In this document: one piece after another, positions 28,899-38,363 of the stretch
Layout: the number at the start of each line of letters is the position of its first letter
Numbering within the stretch: position 1 is the stretch's first letter
Source: Staphylococcus simulans
Lineage (GTDB): Bacteria > Bacillota > Bacilli > Staphylococcales > Staphylococcaceae
Reading direction: 5' to 3'
Assembly: GCF_002994445.1 (NCBI RefSeq)
Contig: NZ_MRZJ01000010.1
Span: forward strand, 1-64,000
DNA: 64,000 nucleotides
Position numbers and translations under genes: made by a program
The notes under the pieces: generated by a model
What the model was told of the DNA's origin: nothing
What the model saw: the letters and a program-made list of their open reading frames with translations, nothing else
The model's database searches: none

Positions 28899-29915
28899 TT
28901 GCTCATTTTAGTCTTTTTTACTTTGTTTACGTATTACGCGCCGGATGGGCGTGCAGTCATGGGGGCTTTAGCAACAGCGGCAATTGCGACTTTCTTAGTG
29001 GAAGCACTTCAAGGTTATGTGTTGGGGGACATTCTTAACGTTGAATTCTTGAAAGAAACTGGGAAGTTAGCAGGCACATTGAGTGGGGTCATTGTTGCAT
29101 TCTTAGTTGCATTATCTAGAAAGATCAATGCGCAAAACTCAGCATTATTAGCAGTATCTTTTGCGGAAATCGGGTTGATTCCTGCACTATTTGCTGCGTA
29201 TTTAATGTCATTTGTAATTCGCTTTATTCAAAAGAAAATTACAAATGGCATGGATTTTATTATTGTAGTAATTGTTTGTATTCCGATTGCACGATTATTA
29301 GGTGTAGGCTTTACACCATTGGTTGACGGTTCATTGCTGAAAATCGGGGGCATTATTGATGCAGCAATGAATACAAGTCCATTACTTATGGGATTAATCC
29401 TTGGCGGTATTGTGACGGTGGTAGGAACGTCGCCATTAAGTTCAATGGCACTGACAGCTATGTTAGGTCTGACAGGCGCACCAATGGCTGTTGCAGCATT
29501 AACAGCTTTTGCGTCAAGTTTCATGAATACAACGTTGCTGCACCGCTTGAAAATCGGTAATTTAAAATCAGTGATTTCAATTGCGATTGAACCATTATCA
29601 AAAGCGGATTTGGTTTCTTCGAATCCGGTTCCGATTTATGTCACAAACTTTATCGGCGGAGGGATGGCCGGAATGGTCATTGCTTACTCAGGGCTTATCA
29701 ACAATGCGCCGGGTACGGCAGCTCCGACACCAGGTATACTCGTTATGTTTGGGTTCAACCCGGCACTTGAAGTGTTGAAGTACGCTGCAATCGCAGCGGT
29801 CATCTGTTTGATTGTCGGATTTGTGATGGCTTATTTATTTAGAAATTATCCGATCAGAAACAGTGAAGTTTTAGGGTATGAATCTGAAATCCTTAAAAAT
29901 TCAAAAACAAAATAA
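28899..29915 (+). CDS. PTS_EIIC_2-type membrane transporter, 5' end apparently frameshifted
   Basis: A ~338-residue hydrophobic protein with about 9-10 membrane segments and the GTSPLSSMALTAMLGLTG, NPVPIYVTNFIGGG and NNAPGTAAPTPG motifs of the PTS_EIIC_2 (DUF-type IIC) family. No IIA or IIB partners are nearby. There is no ATG in frame at the 5' end: 28899 is TTG without a ribosome site. The natural ATG at 28838, with AAAAGGG before it, is one frame off. Removing one G from GGGG at 28856-28859 would join it to the body as MNTVYKGLWKIDILIG. The gene may be phase-variable, newly inactivated, started internally, or affected by a sequencing error. Confidence 0.65.
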   Translation: MLILVFFTLFTYYAPDGRAVMGALATAAIATFLVEALQGYVLGDILNVEFLKETGKLAGTLSGVIVAFLVALSRKINAQNSALLAVSFAEIGLIPALFAAYLMSFVIRFIQKKITNGMDFIIVVIVCIPIARLLGVGFTPLVDGSLLKIGGIIDAAMNTSPLLMGLILGGIVTVVGTSPLSSMALTAMLGLTGAPMAVAALTAFASSFMNTTLLHRLKIGNLKSVISIAIEPLSKADLVSSNPVPIYVTNFIGGGMAGMVIAYSGLINNAPGTAAPTPGILVMFGFNPALEVLKYAAIAAVICLIVGFVMAYLFRNYPIRNSEVLGYESEILKNSKTK

Positions 29916-29924
29916 TGTTGAATA

Positions 29925-29970
29925 TAACAGCATCGTAGCAAAATTAGTTTGCTATGGTGCTGTTTTTTTA
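29925..29970. terminator. terminator between convergent genes
   Basis: AACAGCATCGTAGCAAA / TTTGCTATGGTGCTGTT stem, then seven T on the plus strand. Confidence 0.85.
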
Positions 29971-30381
29971 TTTCTCTTCAAAAGAGACCATAAACGGATG
30001 TTGCGTGTCGTCTAAGCAGAGATTGATACGTGTTTTGAAATTGCCCCATGTGACTTGCTGCATGACTTGTTCATACGAAAAGAAACCGACTTCCAAGCTT
30101 TCTTCGCTGGTTGTAAGGCTGCCGCTGACATACTCAGCGCGGAATAAATGATTCACAATGGAATGATTGGTATTTTGAAACGCACCGCAGTATTTCGTAA
30201 TTTCAACGTTGACGCCGGCTTCTTCTTTAACTTCACGTATTGCAGCGTCTGTAATGGTTTCGCCGTTTTCTACTTGACCGCCGGGCATTTCCCATCCTCG
30301 TCTCGGGCTTTTAATTAATAAAATTTCATTTTTGTCATTGGTTACTAAACATGATGCTGAAAGTATATGCAAAGGGGGCAT
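29968..30381 (-). CDS. Nudix hydrolase
   Basis: A 137-residue hydrolase with a complete Nudix box, GGQVENGETITDAA followed by IREVKEEAGV (Gx5Ex7REUxEExGU). It cleaves nucleoside diphosphates linked to another moiety; the substrate is not evident. GGAGTTTACC lies before the ATG. Its stop codon is embedded in the terminator shared with the transporter gene. Confidence 0.9.
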   Translation of the reverse strand: MPPLHILSASCLVTNDKNEILLIKSPRRGWEMPGGQVENGETITDAAIREVKEEAGVNVEITKYCGAFQNTNHSIVNHLFRAEYVSGSLTTSEESLEVGFFSYEQVMQQVTWGNFKTRINLCLDDTQHPFMVSFEEK

Positions 30382-30645
30382 AGGTAAACTCCTTTTTTCT
30401 TATTTTAAAGTGATGTGAATTTTTTGTTTGAATTAGGCTAGAAGATAATTAAGTATTATTTTACTTGTACAGTTATGGAGCTTAACATAGCAACGCAAAC
30501 AAAGCGATAATTTCTAAAGATTGGAAACGATAGAGTAAGCAACAATCAATTGATATATTTGATAAAAATGTGTGAAAAAAGAATTTTAGGCAATAATGTG
30601 TTAAGGTATAGCAAATACAAAGACACAACCCTAGGAGGAACAGTT

Positions 30646-32541
30646 TTGCCAAAAAAATTATCAATAATCGTTCCTGTCTATAATAAAACATTATATTTAG
30701 CACAGTGTATTCAATCTATTGATGAGCTTGAACTTAACCATTCAGAAATAGAGGCAATTTTCATAGACGATGCATCAACAGATGATTCCCTGTCGCAACT
30801 GCAGCAATATGAAATTTCACGTGATTATATGCGTGTGATTGCATTAGAAGAAAATACAGGCAGCCCTGCACAACCTAGAAATGTGGGTATAGATGCGGCC
30901 GAAAGCAGCTATGTTACATTTTTAGATGCAGATGATTGGCTGGATGCAAAAGGCTTACCAACATTATTGGATCAAGTCATTACGAATGACGCAGATATCG
31001 CATTCGGACAAGCTCTGAAACATAAAGATCGTTCAATCAGCAAGATTGCGCGTTTTGCATCCTATCAAAAGGCAGAAGGCTTAGTTCCTTATGAAATAGA
31101 TAAAATATTTCGTGCCGTAGGCCCTCCAGGCAAAATCATTAAGAAAAGTGTAATAACTGACAACAATATTCAGTTTGAGCACATGAAATATGGAGAAGAT
31201 AAGCTCTTCTTTACAGAAGTCATTGCATTGGCACAACAGGCAGTGATGAATGATGTCACGGTCTATCATGTGAATCGATATGCTGCCAATCAATCGCTGG
31301 TGACTGAAACGGATGTTTTTGAAAAAACAGAGCTGAACTTAAAAGTGTTAAAAGCAGTGCTGGATTTAGACATCCCTGAGACTGCGCGCAAACATGTCAT
31401 CAGCAGAATCGTTGAATTAGATTACTTATCGCGCTTATTCATCAATCGCCGCTTTTTAAACAGTGCGCATCAACCGCATTTTTATCAAGCTTTCGAAACA
31501 CTTGTGGAAGTATTAAAAGAAAAGGGTTATGACATTAAAGATTATTTAACTGAAGAAAAATATGAAAAAGTATGTTATTGCTTATTAGAAGGAACATCTG
31601 AACAAGTGAATGAACTTATCTCAGCATTAGTCGAAGGTGCACGTGCACCGCATTATGTTTATAACGGACAAGTATACTTTGACTTGCCAGACAGCGTGCA
31701 AGCATACAAGCCGTTGGCAGAACCTATGTATGCTGTATACGGGGGTACACATTGTATTGATGATACTTTCTATGAAGTGATCAGTGTTTACAAAGCACCA
31801 GAGACACAAATCAATGCAGTGCAATTAGTCAAAATAAGAGACGAGTCTGTCATAACAGAAACAACATTTGAAATAAACGGCAATCAGCTTTTCGTGCCAT
31901 CGACTGCACTCGATACAGATTATGACTTTAATATTCAATTGATTTATGACGGCTATAAGCCTTGTAAGGTTCAAATGACATTGCCGAGTGCTGCGACAGC
32001 ACCGCCGATGCATCGTCAAAGCTTTAAAACAGAATTTGTCTTTCGAGATACAAAAGCGGATAAGTCAAAAACAAAACCTGTTGATACTGCTAAGTATTAC
32101 ACTGAAATTCCAAAACGAGTTTATGCGATTAAAAAATTCAAAGTCTATCAAGATACAGAATTTAAAAACGAAGCAGCGCGTTCTATAGAAATCGGTGAAC
32201 TAGTGTCAGTATCAGATATTCAATATTCGCATAAAGGCACACCGCGGTTAGTCTTAGAAGACGGCAATATTATTACTGCGAATAAGGACTTTGTAACAAC
32301 AACAGATGAAACTGATTCAGAACAATATTTCATAACATGCCCGTCAGCTGTAAAAGTAATTAAAAATTGCAAGGGTTATGAAGACCGCAATTTTAAAAAT
32401 GAGACGGGTGACGCAATTAAAAAAGGTACAACAAAATCGATTGAAAAAATTGTTTTTTCTTCAAAAGGCACACCGCGATTGAAAACAACAGATGGTATTT
32501 ATATGACTGCGAATCGTGATTTTGTACAAGCAATTGATTAA
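30646..32541 (+). CDS. family 2 glycosyltransferase with C-terminal DUF5776-like repeats (TarS/TarP-like)
   Basis: 631 residues from a TTG start 7 bases after AGGAGGA. Residues 1-~320 are a GT-A domain: KKLSIIVPVYN, DDASTDDS, NTGSPAQPRNVG and the DxD-type LDADDW. The middle may be a trimerisation or linker region. The end holds two similar ~60-residue modules, each with YxDxxFKNE, KGTPRL and TANxDFV, like DUF5776 wall-binding repeats. The N-terminal half resembles the wall teichoic acid N-acetylglucosaminyltransferases TarS and TarP. Transfer of a sugar to teichoic acid or another surface polymer is inferred. Confidence 0.75.
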   Translation: MPKKLSIIVPVYNKTLYLAQCIQSIDELELNHSEIEAIFIDDASTDDSLSQLQQYEISRDYMRVIALEENTGSPAQPRNVGIDAAESSYVTFLDADDWLDAKGLPTLLDQVITNDADIAFGQALKHKDRSISKIARFASYQKAEGLVPYEIDKIFRAVGPPGKIIKKSVITDNNIQFEHMKYGEDKLFFTEVIALAQQAVMNDVTVYHVNRYAANQSLVTETDVFEKTELNLKVLKAVLDLDIPETARKHVISRIVELDYLSRLFINRRFLNSAHQPHFYQAFETLVEVLKEKGYDIKDYLTEEKYEKVCYCLLEGTSEQVNELISALVEGARAPHYVYNGQVYFDLPDSVQAYKPLAEPMYAVYGGTHCIDDTFYEVISVYKAPETQINAVQLVKIRDESVITETTFEINGNQLFVPSTALDTDYDFNIQLIYDGYKPCKVQMTLPSAATAPPMHRQSFKTEFVFRDTKADKSKTKPVDTAKYYTEIPKRVYAIKKFKVYQDTEFKNEAARSIEIGELVSVSDIQYSHKGTPRLVLEDGNIITANKDFVTTTDETDSEQYFITCPSAVKVIKNCKGYEDRNFKNETGDAIKKGTTKSIEKIVFSSKGTPRLKTTDGIYMTANRDFVQAID

Positions 32542-32573
32542 GGAGCTGGTTTTTTATACCAACTCCTTTTTTT
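32541..32573 (+). terminator. terminator of the glycosyltransferase gene
   Basis: GGAGCTGGT ... ACCAACTCC stem followed by seven T. Confidence 0.8.
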
Positions 32574-32708
32574 ATTGGAAAAGTGAAGCTTAAAGACGAT
32601 AGCCCTCTTCATGTCAGGCTTTAAAGCACTTTATCCGAAAAGAGAAAGGAGGGCTTAATTGATAAAAATAAGATTTTCTTCGTCTGTATTATTAATTTTG
32701 TAAATTAT

Positions 32709-32817
32709 TATAGATGTTGTTGACAGAGAGAAAAGAAAGCGGTATGATTCAATACATAATTATTTTCTGACAATTCGAACATCGTATCAATTTGAATTGT
32801 ATGGCACAACATCTATA
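32709..32817. repeat. 12-bp perfect inverted repeat framing the cysH promoter
   Basis: TATAGATGTTGT (32709-32720) and ACAACATCTATA (32806-32817), 85 bases apart. Inside is a second pair, ACAATTC / GAATTGT (32770-32776, 32794-32800). Confidence 0.7.
32720..32748 (+). promoter_or_regulatory. cysH promoter
   Basis: Perfect TTGACA (32720-32725), 17-bp spacer, TATGAT (32743-32748). Confidence 0.8.
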
Positions 32818-32840
32818 TAATATGAGGGGAGAGTATTTTA

Positions 32841-33566
32841 TTGGCTTCTAAAATTACTTATACAAACTTCGCCTCAGATCCTTTTGAATCATTGGATGTT
32901 ACTGATGAAACAAAAGGTGCGTATCATGTTCTGAAATGGGCATATGATACTTACGGAGATGAAATTGTATATGCTTGCAGTTTCGGGGCAGAGGGCATTG
33001 TCCTGATTAACTTAATTTCGCAAGTAAAACCAGACGCTCGTATCGTCTTTTTAGATACAGGTCTCCATTTTGAAGAAACTTATGATTTAATCGACCGCGT
33101 GAAAGCAAAATATCCTGATTTAAACATTATAATGAAAAAACCTGACTTAACAGTGGATGAACAAGCACAAAAATACGGCGGCAACCTTTGGCGAAGAGAT
33201 CCTAACCAATGCTGTTATATTCGCAAAGTCAAACCGCTTGAAGAAGTACTTACAGGTCAAACGGCTTGGGTATCTGGACTCAGAAGAGAACAATCACCGA
33301 CAAGACGCAATACGAACTTTATTAATAAAGATGATCGTTTTGAATCTATCAAAGTTTGTCCTTTAATTCACTGGACTTGGGATGATGTTTGGGATTACAT
33401 TAAATCCAATGATTTACCTTATAACACACTGCATGATCAAAATTATCCGAGTATCGGATGTGCACCTTGTACATCACCTGTTTTTGAAGGCGGAGATTCT
33501 AGAGAAGGCAGATGGCAAAACAACATGAAAACCGAATGCGGATTGCATGTTGGACGTAAATCATAA
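32841..33566 (+). CDS. cysH: adenylyl-sulfate (APS/PAPS) reductase
   Basis: Reduces activated sulfate to sulfite. 241 residues from a TTG start 7 bases after GAGGGGAGAG. The PP-loop-like fold is seen in YACSFGAEG and [12 protein letters not shown]. The two cysteine pairs of the iron-sulfur type are present: QCCYIRK and IGCAPC. The catalytic cysteine is in ECGLH near the end. The CC...CxxC set points to an assimilatory enzyme able to use APS. First gene of the sulfate assimilation cluster. Confidence 0.93.
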   Translation: MASKITYTNFASDPFESLDVTDETKGAYHVLKWAYDTYGDEIVYACSFGAEGIVLINLISQVKPDARIVFLDTGLHFEETYDLIDRVKAKYPDLNIIMKKPDLTVDEQAQKYGGNLWRRDPNQCCYIRKVKPLEEVLTGQTAWVSGLRREQSPTRRNTNFINKDDRFESIKVCPLIHWTWDDVWDYIKSNDLPYNTLHDQNYPSIGCAPCTSPVFEGGDSREGRWQNNMKTECGLHVGRKS

Positions 33567-33592
33567 TAGGACTTGAAATTTTTTTGAACCAA

Positions 33593-33696
33593 ATCCTTAG
33601 TAAACGCATTGGAATTAAACTATTGTTGTTAAAACAATAATCATATTCCGCAACATATATTTTTTTGATTATAATTCCTACTAAAAAACTAAGGAT
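33593..33696. repeat. nested inverted repeats between cysH and cysJ
   Basis: Outer pair ATCCTTAGT (33593-33601) and ACTAAGGAT (33688-33696), 86 bases apart. Inside is a symmetric hairpin, GGAAT-N5-TATTGTT-loop-AACAATA-N5-ATTCC (33611-33649), followed by a T run near 33661. It may terminate or attenuate transcription into cysJ. Confidence 0.6.
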
Positions 33697-33698
33697 AT
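33671..33698 (+). promoter_or_regulatory. candidate CymR-type operator before cysJ
   Basis: ATAATTCC, then AAGGATAT, giving ATTCC-N13-AGGAT. Similar elements precede the TSUP gene and mccA. Confidence 0.3.
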
Positions 33699-33723
33699 CA
33701 ACCATAATATGGGGGGAAGACAC

Positions 33724-35559
33724 TTGAATTTATCAGCAACAAATAGTCCGTTCAACGATGAACAGGCACAACTTATTAATCAAGCGTTATCAACATTATC
33801 AAATGACCAAAAGCTTTGGCTTAGCGGTTATTTAACAGCGAACATGCAAGGCGGAACAGCAGAAGCACCCGCACCTCAAGTTGCAGGCGCAGTTCAGCAA
33901 AGTGGTGCAGTTGCAGCGCCGCAAGTTGTAGAACCAAGAAAAATTACTATTCTGTTCGGTTCTGAATCTGGTAACGCACAATGGGTAGCGGAATTGCTTG
34001 AAAGTAAATTAAAAGAAAATGACTTTGATGCAACATTGAGTGAGATGGACCAATATAAAACAAAAGAATTGAAAAATGTTGAAGATTTATTGATAGTGAC
34101 TTCAACACATGGCGAAGGCGATCCGCCGGATAATGCACTTTCATTCTATGAGTTTTTATATGGTCGAAAAGCCCCTAAATTAGACGGTGCACGCTTCTCA
34201 GTCTTAGCATTAGGCGACCAATCTTACGAATTCTTCTGTCAAACAGGTAAAGACTTCGACGCACGCTTAGAAGAACTAGGCGCTGAACGTATCTTGCCTC
34301 GTGTCGATTGCGACATTGATTTCGAAGGACTTGCGAATGAATGGATTGATAACATTATTAACGAACTTGGCGATCAAGAAGTGAAACAAGTCGTGCAAGA
34401 TGCCGAAGAAACACCGGTACAAGATGTATCAGCACCTATCTATTCAAGAACAAATCCTTATGAAGCAGAAGTATTAGAAAACATTAACCTTACTGGAAGC
34501 GGTTCTAATAAAGAAATCCATCACCTTGAATTATCATTAGAAGGTTATGGAGATGAATATGCACCAGGCGATTCTATTAATATCTTGCCGGAAAATGATC
34601 CGGAATTAGTCGATGAACTCATCGATATGCAAGATTGGGTTGCTGAAAAAGATGTTGTTATTAATACACAAGGCGACAAATTGCCTTTAGGCGAAGCTTT
34701 AACGTCTTACTTTGAAATTACAAAATTAACAAAACCGCTGATTGAAGCAGCAGCACAAATCTTTGATAACGAAGATTTACTAGATAAAGCTTCGGACAGC
34801 GAATGGGTGAAAGAATATATTTATGGTCGCGACTTATTAGACCTGTTAGATGACTTCCCGACTGAATCTTTACAACCTGATCAATTACATCAGTTCCTAA
34901 GAAAAATCCCAGCGAGAAGCTATTCGATTTCCAGCAGTAATAAAGCGAATGAAGATGAAGTGCATATCACAGTATGTGCAGTGCGTTATGAATCACATAA
35001 CCGCAACCGTTCAGGTGTCTGCAGCGTGCAGTTGGCTGAACGTGTTGAACCAGGCGACAAATTAAAAGTGTACTTGAAGAAAAACCCTAACTTCAAATTC
35101 CCATTTGATGAAAACACACCAGTGATCATGATTGGTCCAGGTACAGGTGTTGCGCCGTTCCGCGGTGTACTTCAAGAACGTGAAGAATTAGATTTAACAG
35201 GCAATACATGGTTATTCTTCGGTAATCAGCACTTTAATACAGACTTCCTTTACCAAACTGAAATTCAAGATTGGTTGAAGAGCGGTGTGTTAGAAAAAGT
35301 AGATTTAGCCTTTTCACGAGATCAAGAAGAAAAACGTTATGTTCAACATTTAATTGATGAAAAAAGTTCAGAATTCTACGAGTGGTTAAGAAATGGTGCA
35401 GCGATTTATGTCTGCGGCGATGAAAAACATATGGCTAAAGATGTACATCAAGCAATTATCCATGTCCTTGAAAAAGAAGGCGGCTTAACTGAAGAAGAAT
35501 CGGAAGAGTACTTAGCAGAATTGAAAAAAGAAAAACGCTATCAACGTGACGTTTACTAA
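33724..35559 (+). CDS. cysJ: sulfite reductase (NADPH) flavoprotein alpha subunit
   Basis: Carries electrons from NADPH through FAD and FMN to CysI. N-terminal flavodoxin domain (ILFGSESGNAQWVAELL; STHGEGDPPDNA), then the FAD-binding domain (ARSYSIS) and NADPH domain (IGPGTGVAPFRG; YVCGDEKHMAKDV; ending YQRDVY). The start is taken as TTG 33724, 6 bases after GGGGGGAAG, since the ATG at 33709 lies inside the ribosome site. 611 residues. The cysI ribosome site follows directly. Confidence 0.94.
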   Translation: MNLSATNSPFNDEQAQLINQALSTLSNDQKLWLSGYLTANMQGGTAEAPAPQVAGAVQQSGAVAAPQVVEPRKITILFGSESGNAQWVAELLESKLKENDFDATLSEMDQYKTKELKNVEDLLIVTSTHGEGDPPDNALSFYEFLYGRKAPKLDGARFSVLALGDQSYEFFCQTGKDFDARLEELGAERILPRVDCDIDFEGLANEWIDNIINELGDQEVKQVVQDAEETPVQDVSAPIYSRTNPYEAEVLENINLTGSGSNKEIHHLELSLEGYGDEYAPGDSINILPENDPELVDELIDMQDWVAEKDVVINTQGDKLPLGEALTSYFEITKLTKPLIEAAAQIFDNEDLLDKASDSEWVKEYIYGRDLLDLLDDFPTESLQPDQLHQFLRKIPARSYSISSSNKANEDEVHITVCAVRYESHNRNRSGVCSVQLAERVEPGDKLKVYLKKNPNFKFPFDENTPVIMIGPGTGVAPFRGVLQEREELDLTGNTWLFFGNQHFNTDFLYQTEIQDWLKSGVLEKVDLAFSRDQEEKRYVQHLIDEKSSEFYEWLRNGAAIYVCGDEKHMAKDVHQAIIHVLEKEGGLTEEESEEYLAELKKEKRYQRDVY

Positions 35560-35577
35560 TTTTTGAGGAGGCAAATT

Positions 35578-37284
35578 ATGGCTAAGAATGACAATGATTT
35601 ATATAAAGGCTTAGATGATTTAGAACGCAATAAAGGCGAAAGCAACTATTTGCGCGGCACAATTGTCGAAGGCTTAAATGACCCTGTTACAGGTGCAATT
35701 GCGGATGATGATACAAAATTATTAAAATTCCACGGCAGCTATATGCAAGATGACCGTGACTTGCGCCAAGAACGACGCAAACAAAAATTAGAACCCCTCT
35801 ACGCATTCATGATTCGAGTGCGTATTCCAGGGGGACGTGTAACACCAGAACAATGGTTGAAATTAGATAAATTAGCAGATGATTTCGCGGGTGAACAAAT
35901 CCGTCTAACAACACGTCAAACATTGCAATATCACGGTATTTTCAAACGTAATCTTAAAAAATCTATGCAAGCTATTAATGCGGCAGTATTAGATTCTATC
36001 GCAGCTTGCGGTGACGTTAACCGTAACGTCATGTGCAACCCAAATCCTTATCAATCTGATGTGTATGGTGAGATTAATGAGTATGCTTCAGAAATCAGTA
36101 ATCACCTTTTACCGAAAACAACGGCTTACCATGAAATCTGGTTAGATGGCGAGAAAGTAATCGATTCTAAAAAAGAAGATCATGAACCAATGTACGGTAA
36201 AACGTATTTACCGCGTAAATTCAAAATCGGTATTGCATTACCGCCGTCTAATGATATTGATGTCTACTCTCAAGATATTGGTTTAATCGGTATTGTTGAA
36301 AACGATGAATTAACTGGCTTTACAGTGACTATCGGAGGCGGAATGGGAAGCAAGCATGACGATTTAAGAACGCATCCTCAAGTCGGTAAAGTATTAGGTT
36401 ATATTCCTAAAGAAAAAGCTGCAGAAGTTTGTGAAAAAATCTTAACGATTCAACGCGACTTCGGCGATCGTGCTGATCGTCAGCAAGCACGTTTCAAATA
36501 CACTGTTGAACGTAAAGGTGTAGATTGGATTCGCGAAGAGCTTAATAATCGTTTAGGCTGGGAAATCGAAGAAGCGAAACCTTTCGAATTCGACAGCAAC
36601 GGCGACCGCTTAGGCTGGGTTGAAGGTTCAGGAAAATATCATTATACGTTATTTATCCAAAACGGACGTATTAAAGATACTGAAGACTTCAAACTCAAAA
36701 CAGCTATCAAAAAAATCGCTCAAGCGCATAAAGGCGAAATCCGTATGACACCGAACCAAAACTTGATATTTGCGAATGTCGATAAAGCAGACAAACCAGA
36801 AATCGATGCATTAATCGAAGAGTACGGCTTAACAGACGGTAAAAACTACAGTGGTTTACGCCGTAACTCAATGGCTTGTGTCGCATTCCCTACATGTTGC
36901 TTGGCAATGGCTGAATCTGAACGTTATTTACCGTCACTTGTCAGCAAAATCGAAGATATCTTAGATGAATTCGGTTTAAGAGAAGAAGAAATCACAATTC
37001 GTATGACAGGCTGCCCGAATGGATGTGCGCGTCCAGCATTAGCTGAGATTGCCTTCATCGGTAAAGCACCTGGCAAATACAACTTCTACTTAGGCGGAAG
37101 CTTCATCGGTGAAAGATTGAATAAATTATACAAAGAAAATATTGGAGAAGAAGAAATTTTAGAAAGTCTTCGTCCGATTTTAGAACAGTTCAGCAAAGAA
37201 CGTGAAGAAGGCGAACATTTCGGAGACTTTGTCGTACGAAAAGGTATTGTAGATAAAGTGACAGATGGACGCGACTTCAGATAA
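35578..37284 (+). CDS. cysI: sulfite reductase hemoprotein beta subunit
   Basis: Six-electron reduction of sulfite to sulfide on a siroheme coupled to a 4Fe-4S cluster. 568 residues. The cluster and siroheme cysteines lie in [12 protein letters not shown] and [10 protein letters not shown]; the two-fold repeated sulfite/nitrite reductase half-domains are evident, with [12 protein letters not shown] and [11 protein letters not shown] as equivalent segments. ATG at 35578 has GAGGAGG upstream and is preferred to the in-frame ATG at 35563. Works with CysJ and depends on SumT for siroheme. Confidence 0.95.
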   Translation: MAKNDNDLYKGLDDLERNKGESNYLRGTIVEGLNDPVTGAIADDDTKLLKFHGSYMQDDRDLRQERRKQKLEPLYAFMIRVRIPGGRVTPEQWLKLDKLADDFAGEQIRLTTRQTLQYHGIFKRNLKKSMQAINAAVLDSIAACGDVNRNVMCNPNPYQSDVYGEINEYASEISNHLLPKTTAYHEIWLDGEKVIDSKKEDHEPMYGKTYLPRKFKIGIALPPSNDIDVYSQDIGLIGIVENDELTGFTVTIGGGMGSKHDDLRTHPQVGKVLGYIPKEKAAEVCEKILTIQRDFGDRADRQQARFKYTVERKGVDWIREELNNRLGWEIEEAKPFEFDSNGDRLGWVEGSGKYHYTLFIQNGRIKDTEDFKLKTAIKKIAQAHKGEIRMTPNQNLIFANVDKADKPEIDALIEEYGLTDGKNYSGLRRNSMACVAFPTCCLAMAESERYLPSLVSKIEDILDEFGLREEEITIRMTGCPNGCARPALAEIAFIGKAPGKYNFYLGGSFIGERLNKLYKENIGEEEILESLRPILEQFSKEREEGEHFGDFVVRKGIVDKVTDGRDFR

Positions 37285-37303
37285 TGACATTTAACTTGCG
37301 GGA

Positions 37304-37336
37304 GAAAGTGCTGTACGTTTTGTTGTACACACTTTC
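37304..37336 (+). other. hairpin in the cysI-sumT spacer
   Basis: GAAAGTG ... CACTTTC with inner GTAC/GTAC. No T run follows, so it may be a processing or stability element. Confidence 0.5.
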
Positions 37337-37370
37337 AATCGCAATCATTATAAACAAATGAGGTGATCGG

Positions 37371-38132
37371 ATGGGGAAAGTATATATAGTGGGCGCAGGC
37401 CCGGGTGATCCGGATTTAATCACAGTCAAGGGTGTTAAAGCGATAGAAAGCGCAACTGTGATTTTATATGATCGCCTCGTTAATAAAGCGTTATTAGCAT
37501 ATGCGAAGCCGAATACAAGGTTGGTTTATTGCGGGAAAGACCCAAGCGGTTTATCCATACCGCAAGAAGAAATCAATGCATTGCTTGTCAGTTTCGCGAA
37601 CAAAGGACATACTGTCGCAAGATTAAAAGGCGGAGATCCTTTCTTGTTCGGTAGAGGCGGGGAAGAAGCGGAAGTATTGGCAGAACAAAATATTCCGTTT
37701 GAAATCGTCCCCGGTATTACATCTGGAATTGCAGCACCTGCTTATGCAGGTATTCCTGTAACACATCGTGATTACAGTTCATCCGTTGCATTTGTGACGG
37801 GCGTCAATAAAGCTAAAACGTTAAAAGAAGATTACTGGAAGCATTTAGCATTAGGACCTGAAACACTATGTATTTATATGGGTGTCAGCAGATTGCCTGA
37901 GATCAGTCGATTATTAATCCGTCACGGCAGACCGAAAGCTACACCAACAGCATTGGTATATCAAGGTACGAGCGGTGTTCAGCAAACTGCAGTCGGAACA
38001 CTTGAGAATATCGCAGAAGTCGCAAAAGACTTTAAAAATCCATCGATGATTGTAGTAGGCGAAGTCGTGCAGATGCATGACAAAATCAGCTGGTTCCAAA
38101 CGATGACAGAAAAAGCAGCAGCGCAACAATAA
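37371..38132 (+). CDS. uroporphyrinogen-III C-methyltransferase
   Basis: Methylates uroporphyrinogen III twice with SAM to precorrin-2, the first step to siroheme, the cofactor of CysI. 253 residues. SAM-binding VYIVGAGPGDPDLITVKG near the start, YDRLV, LKGGDPFLFGRGGEE and VPGITSGIAAPAYAGIPVTHRD are the SUMT signatures. It lacks the oxidase/chelatase domain of long CysG, so another gene must complete siroheme. Symbol could be cobA, cysG or sumT. Preceded by AGGTGATC. Confidence 0.93.
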   Translation: MGKVYIVGAGPGDPDLITVKGVKAIESATVILYDRLVNKALLAYAKPNTRLVYCGKDPSGLSIPQEEINALLVSFANKGHTVARLKGGDPFLFGRGGEEAEVLAEQNIPFEIVPGITSGIAAPAYAGIPVTHRDYSSSVAFVTGVNKAKTLKEDYWKHLALGPETLCIYMGVSRLPEISRLLIRHGRPKATPTALVYQGTSGVQQTAVGTLENIAEVAKDFKNPSMIVVGEVVQMHDKISWFQTMTEKAAAQQ

Positions 38133-38178
38133 AATCCGCAGGGGTATTCTTATTATACTTTGTGAAATTTCTTAACTT

Positions 38179-38207
38179 TAATTCCTTGTAAACACATAAG
38201 AATAATA
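38179..38207 (+). promoter_or_regulatory. candidate CymR-type operator before the TSUP gene
   Basis: TAATTCC ... AGAATAATA, giving ATTCC-N13-AGAAT. It overlaps one arm of a TATTCTTAT / ATAAGAATA inverted repeat (38145-38153, 38196-38204). Confidence 0.3.
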
Positions 38208-38267
38208 ACGAAACTCTGCTTTTAAATAAAAGTAATTTGAAAATTGTAAAAAATTGATTAAGGTCAA

Positions 38268-38305
38268 CAAGAGGTTAAGCTTACTTTTTATTTGGAAACC
38301 TCTTG
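38268..38305 (+). other. hairpin in the TSUP gene leader
   Basis: CAAGAGGTT / AACCTCTTG perfect 9-bp stem, 20-base loop, 58 bases before the start codon. No T run. Confidence 0.5.
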
Positions 38306-38363
38306 AATTATCATGATTAAACCTAAAAAGGTATTTGATTATTGATAGAAAGGAGCAAAGACA

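Noticed and set aside
28838..29038. 66-codon frame with good ribosome site at 28838
   Set aside because: Only its first codons make sense, as the natural start of the transporter before the G-run frame break; the rest is out-of-frame transporter sequence.
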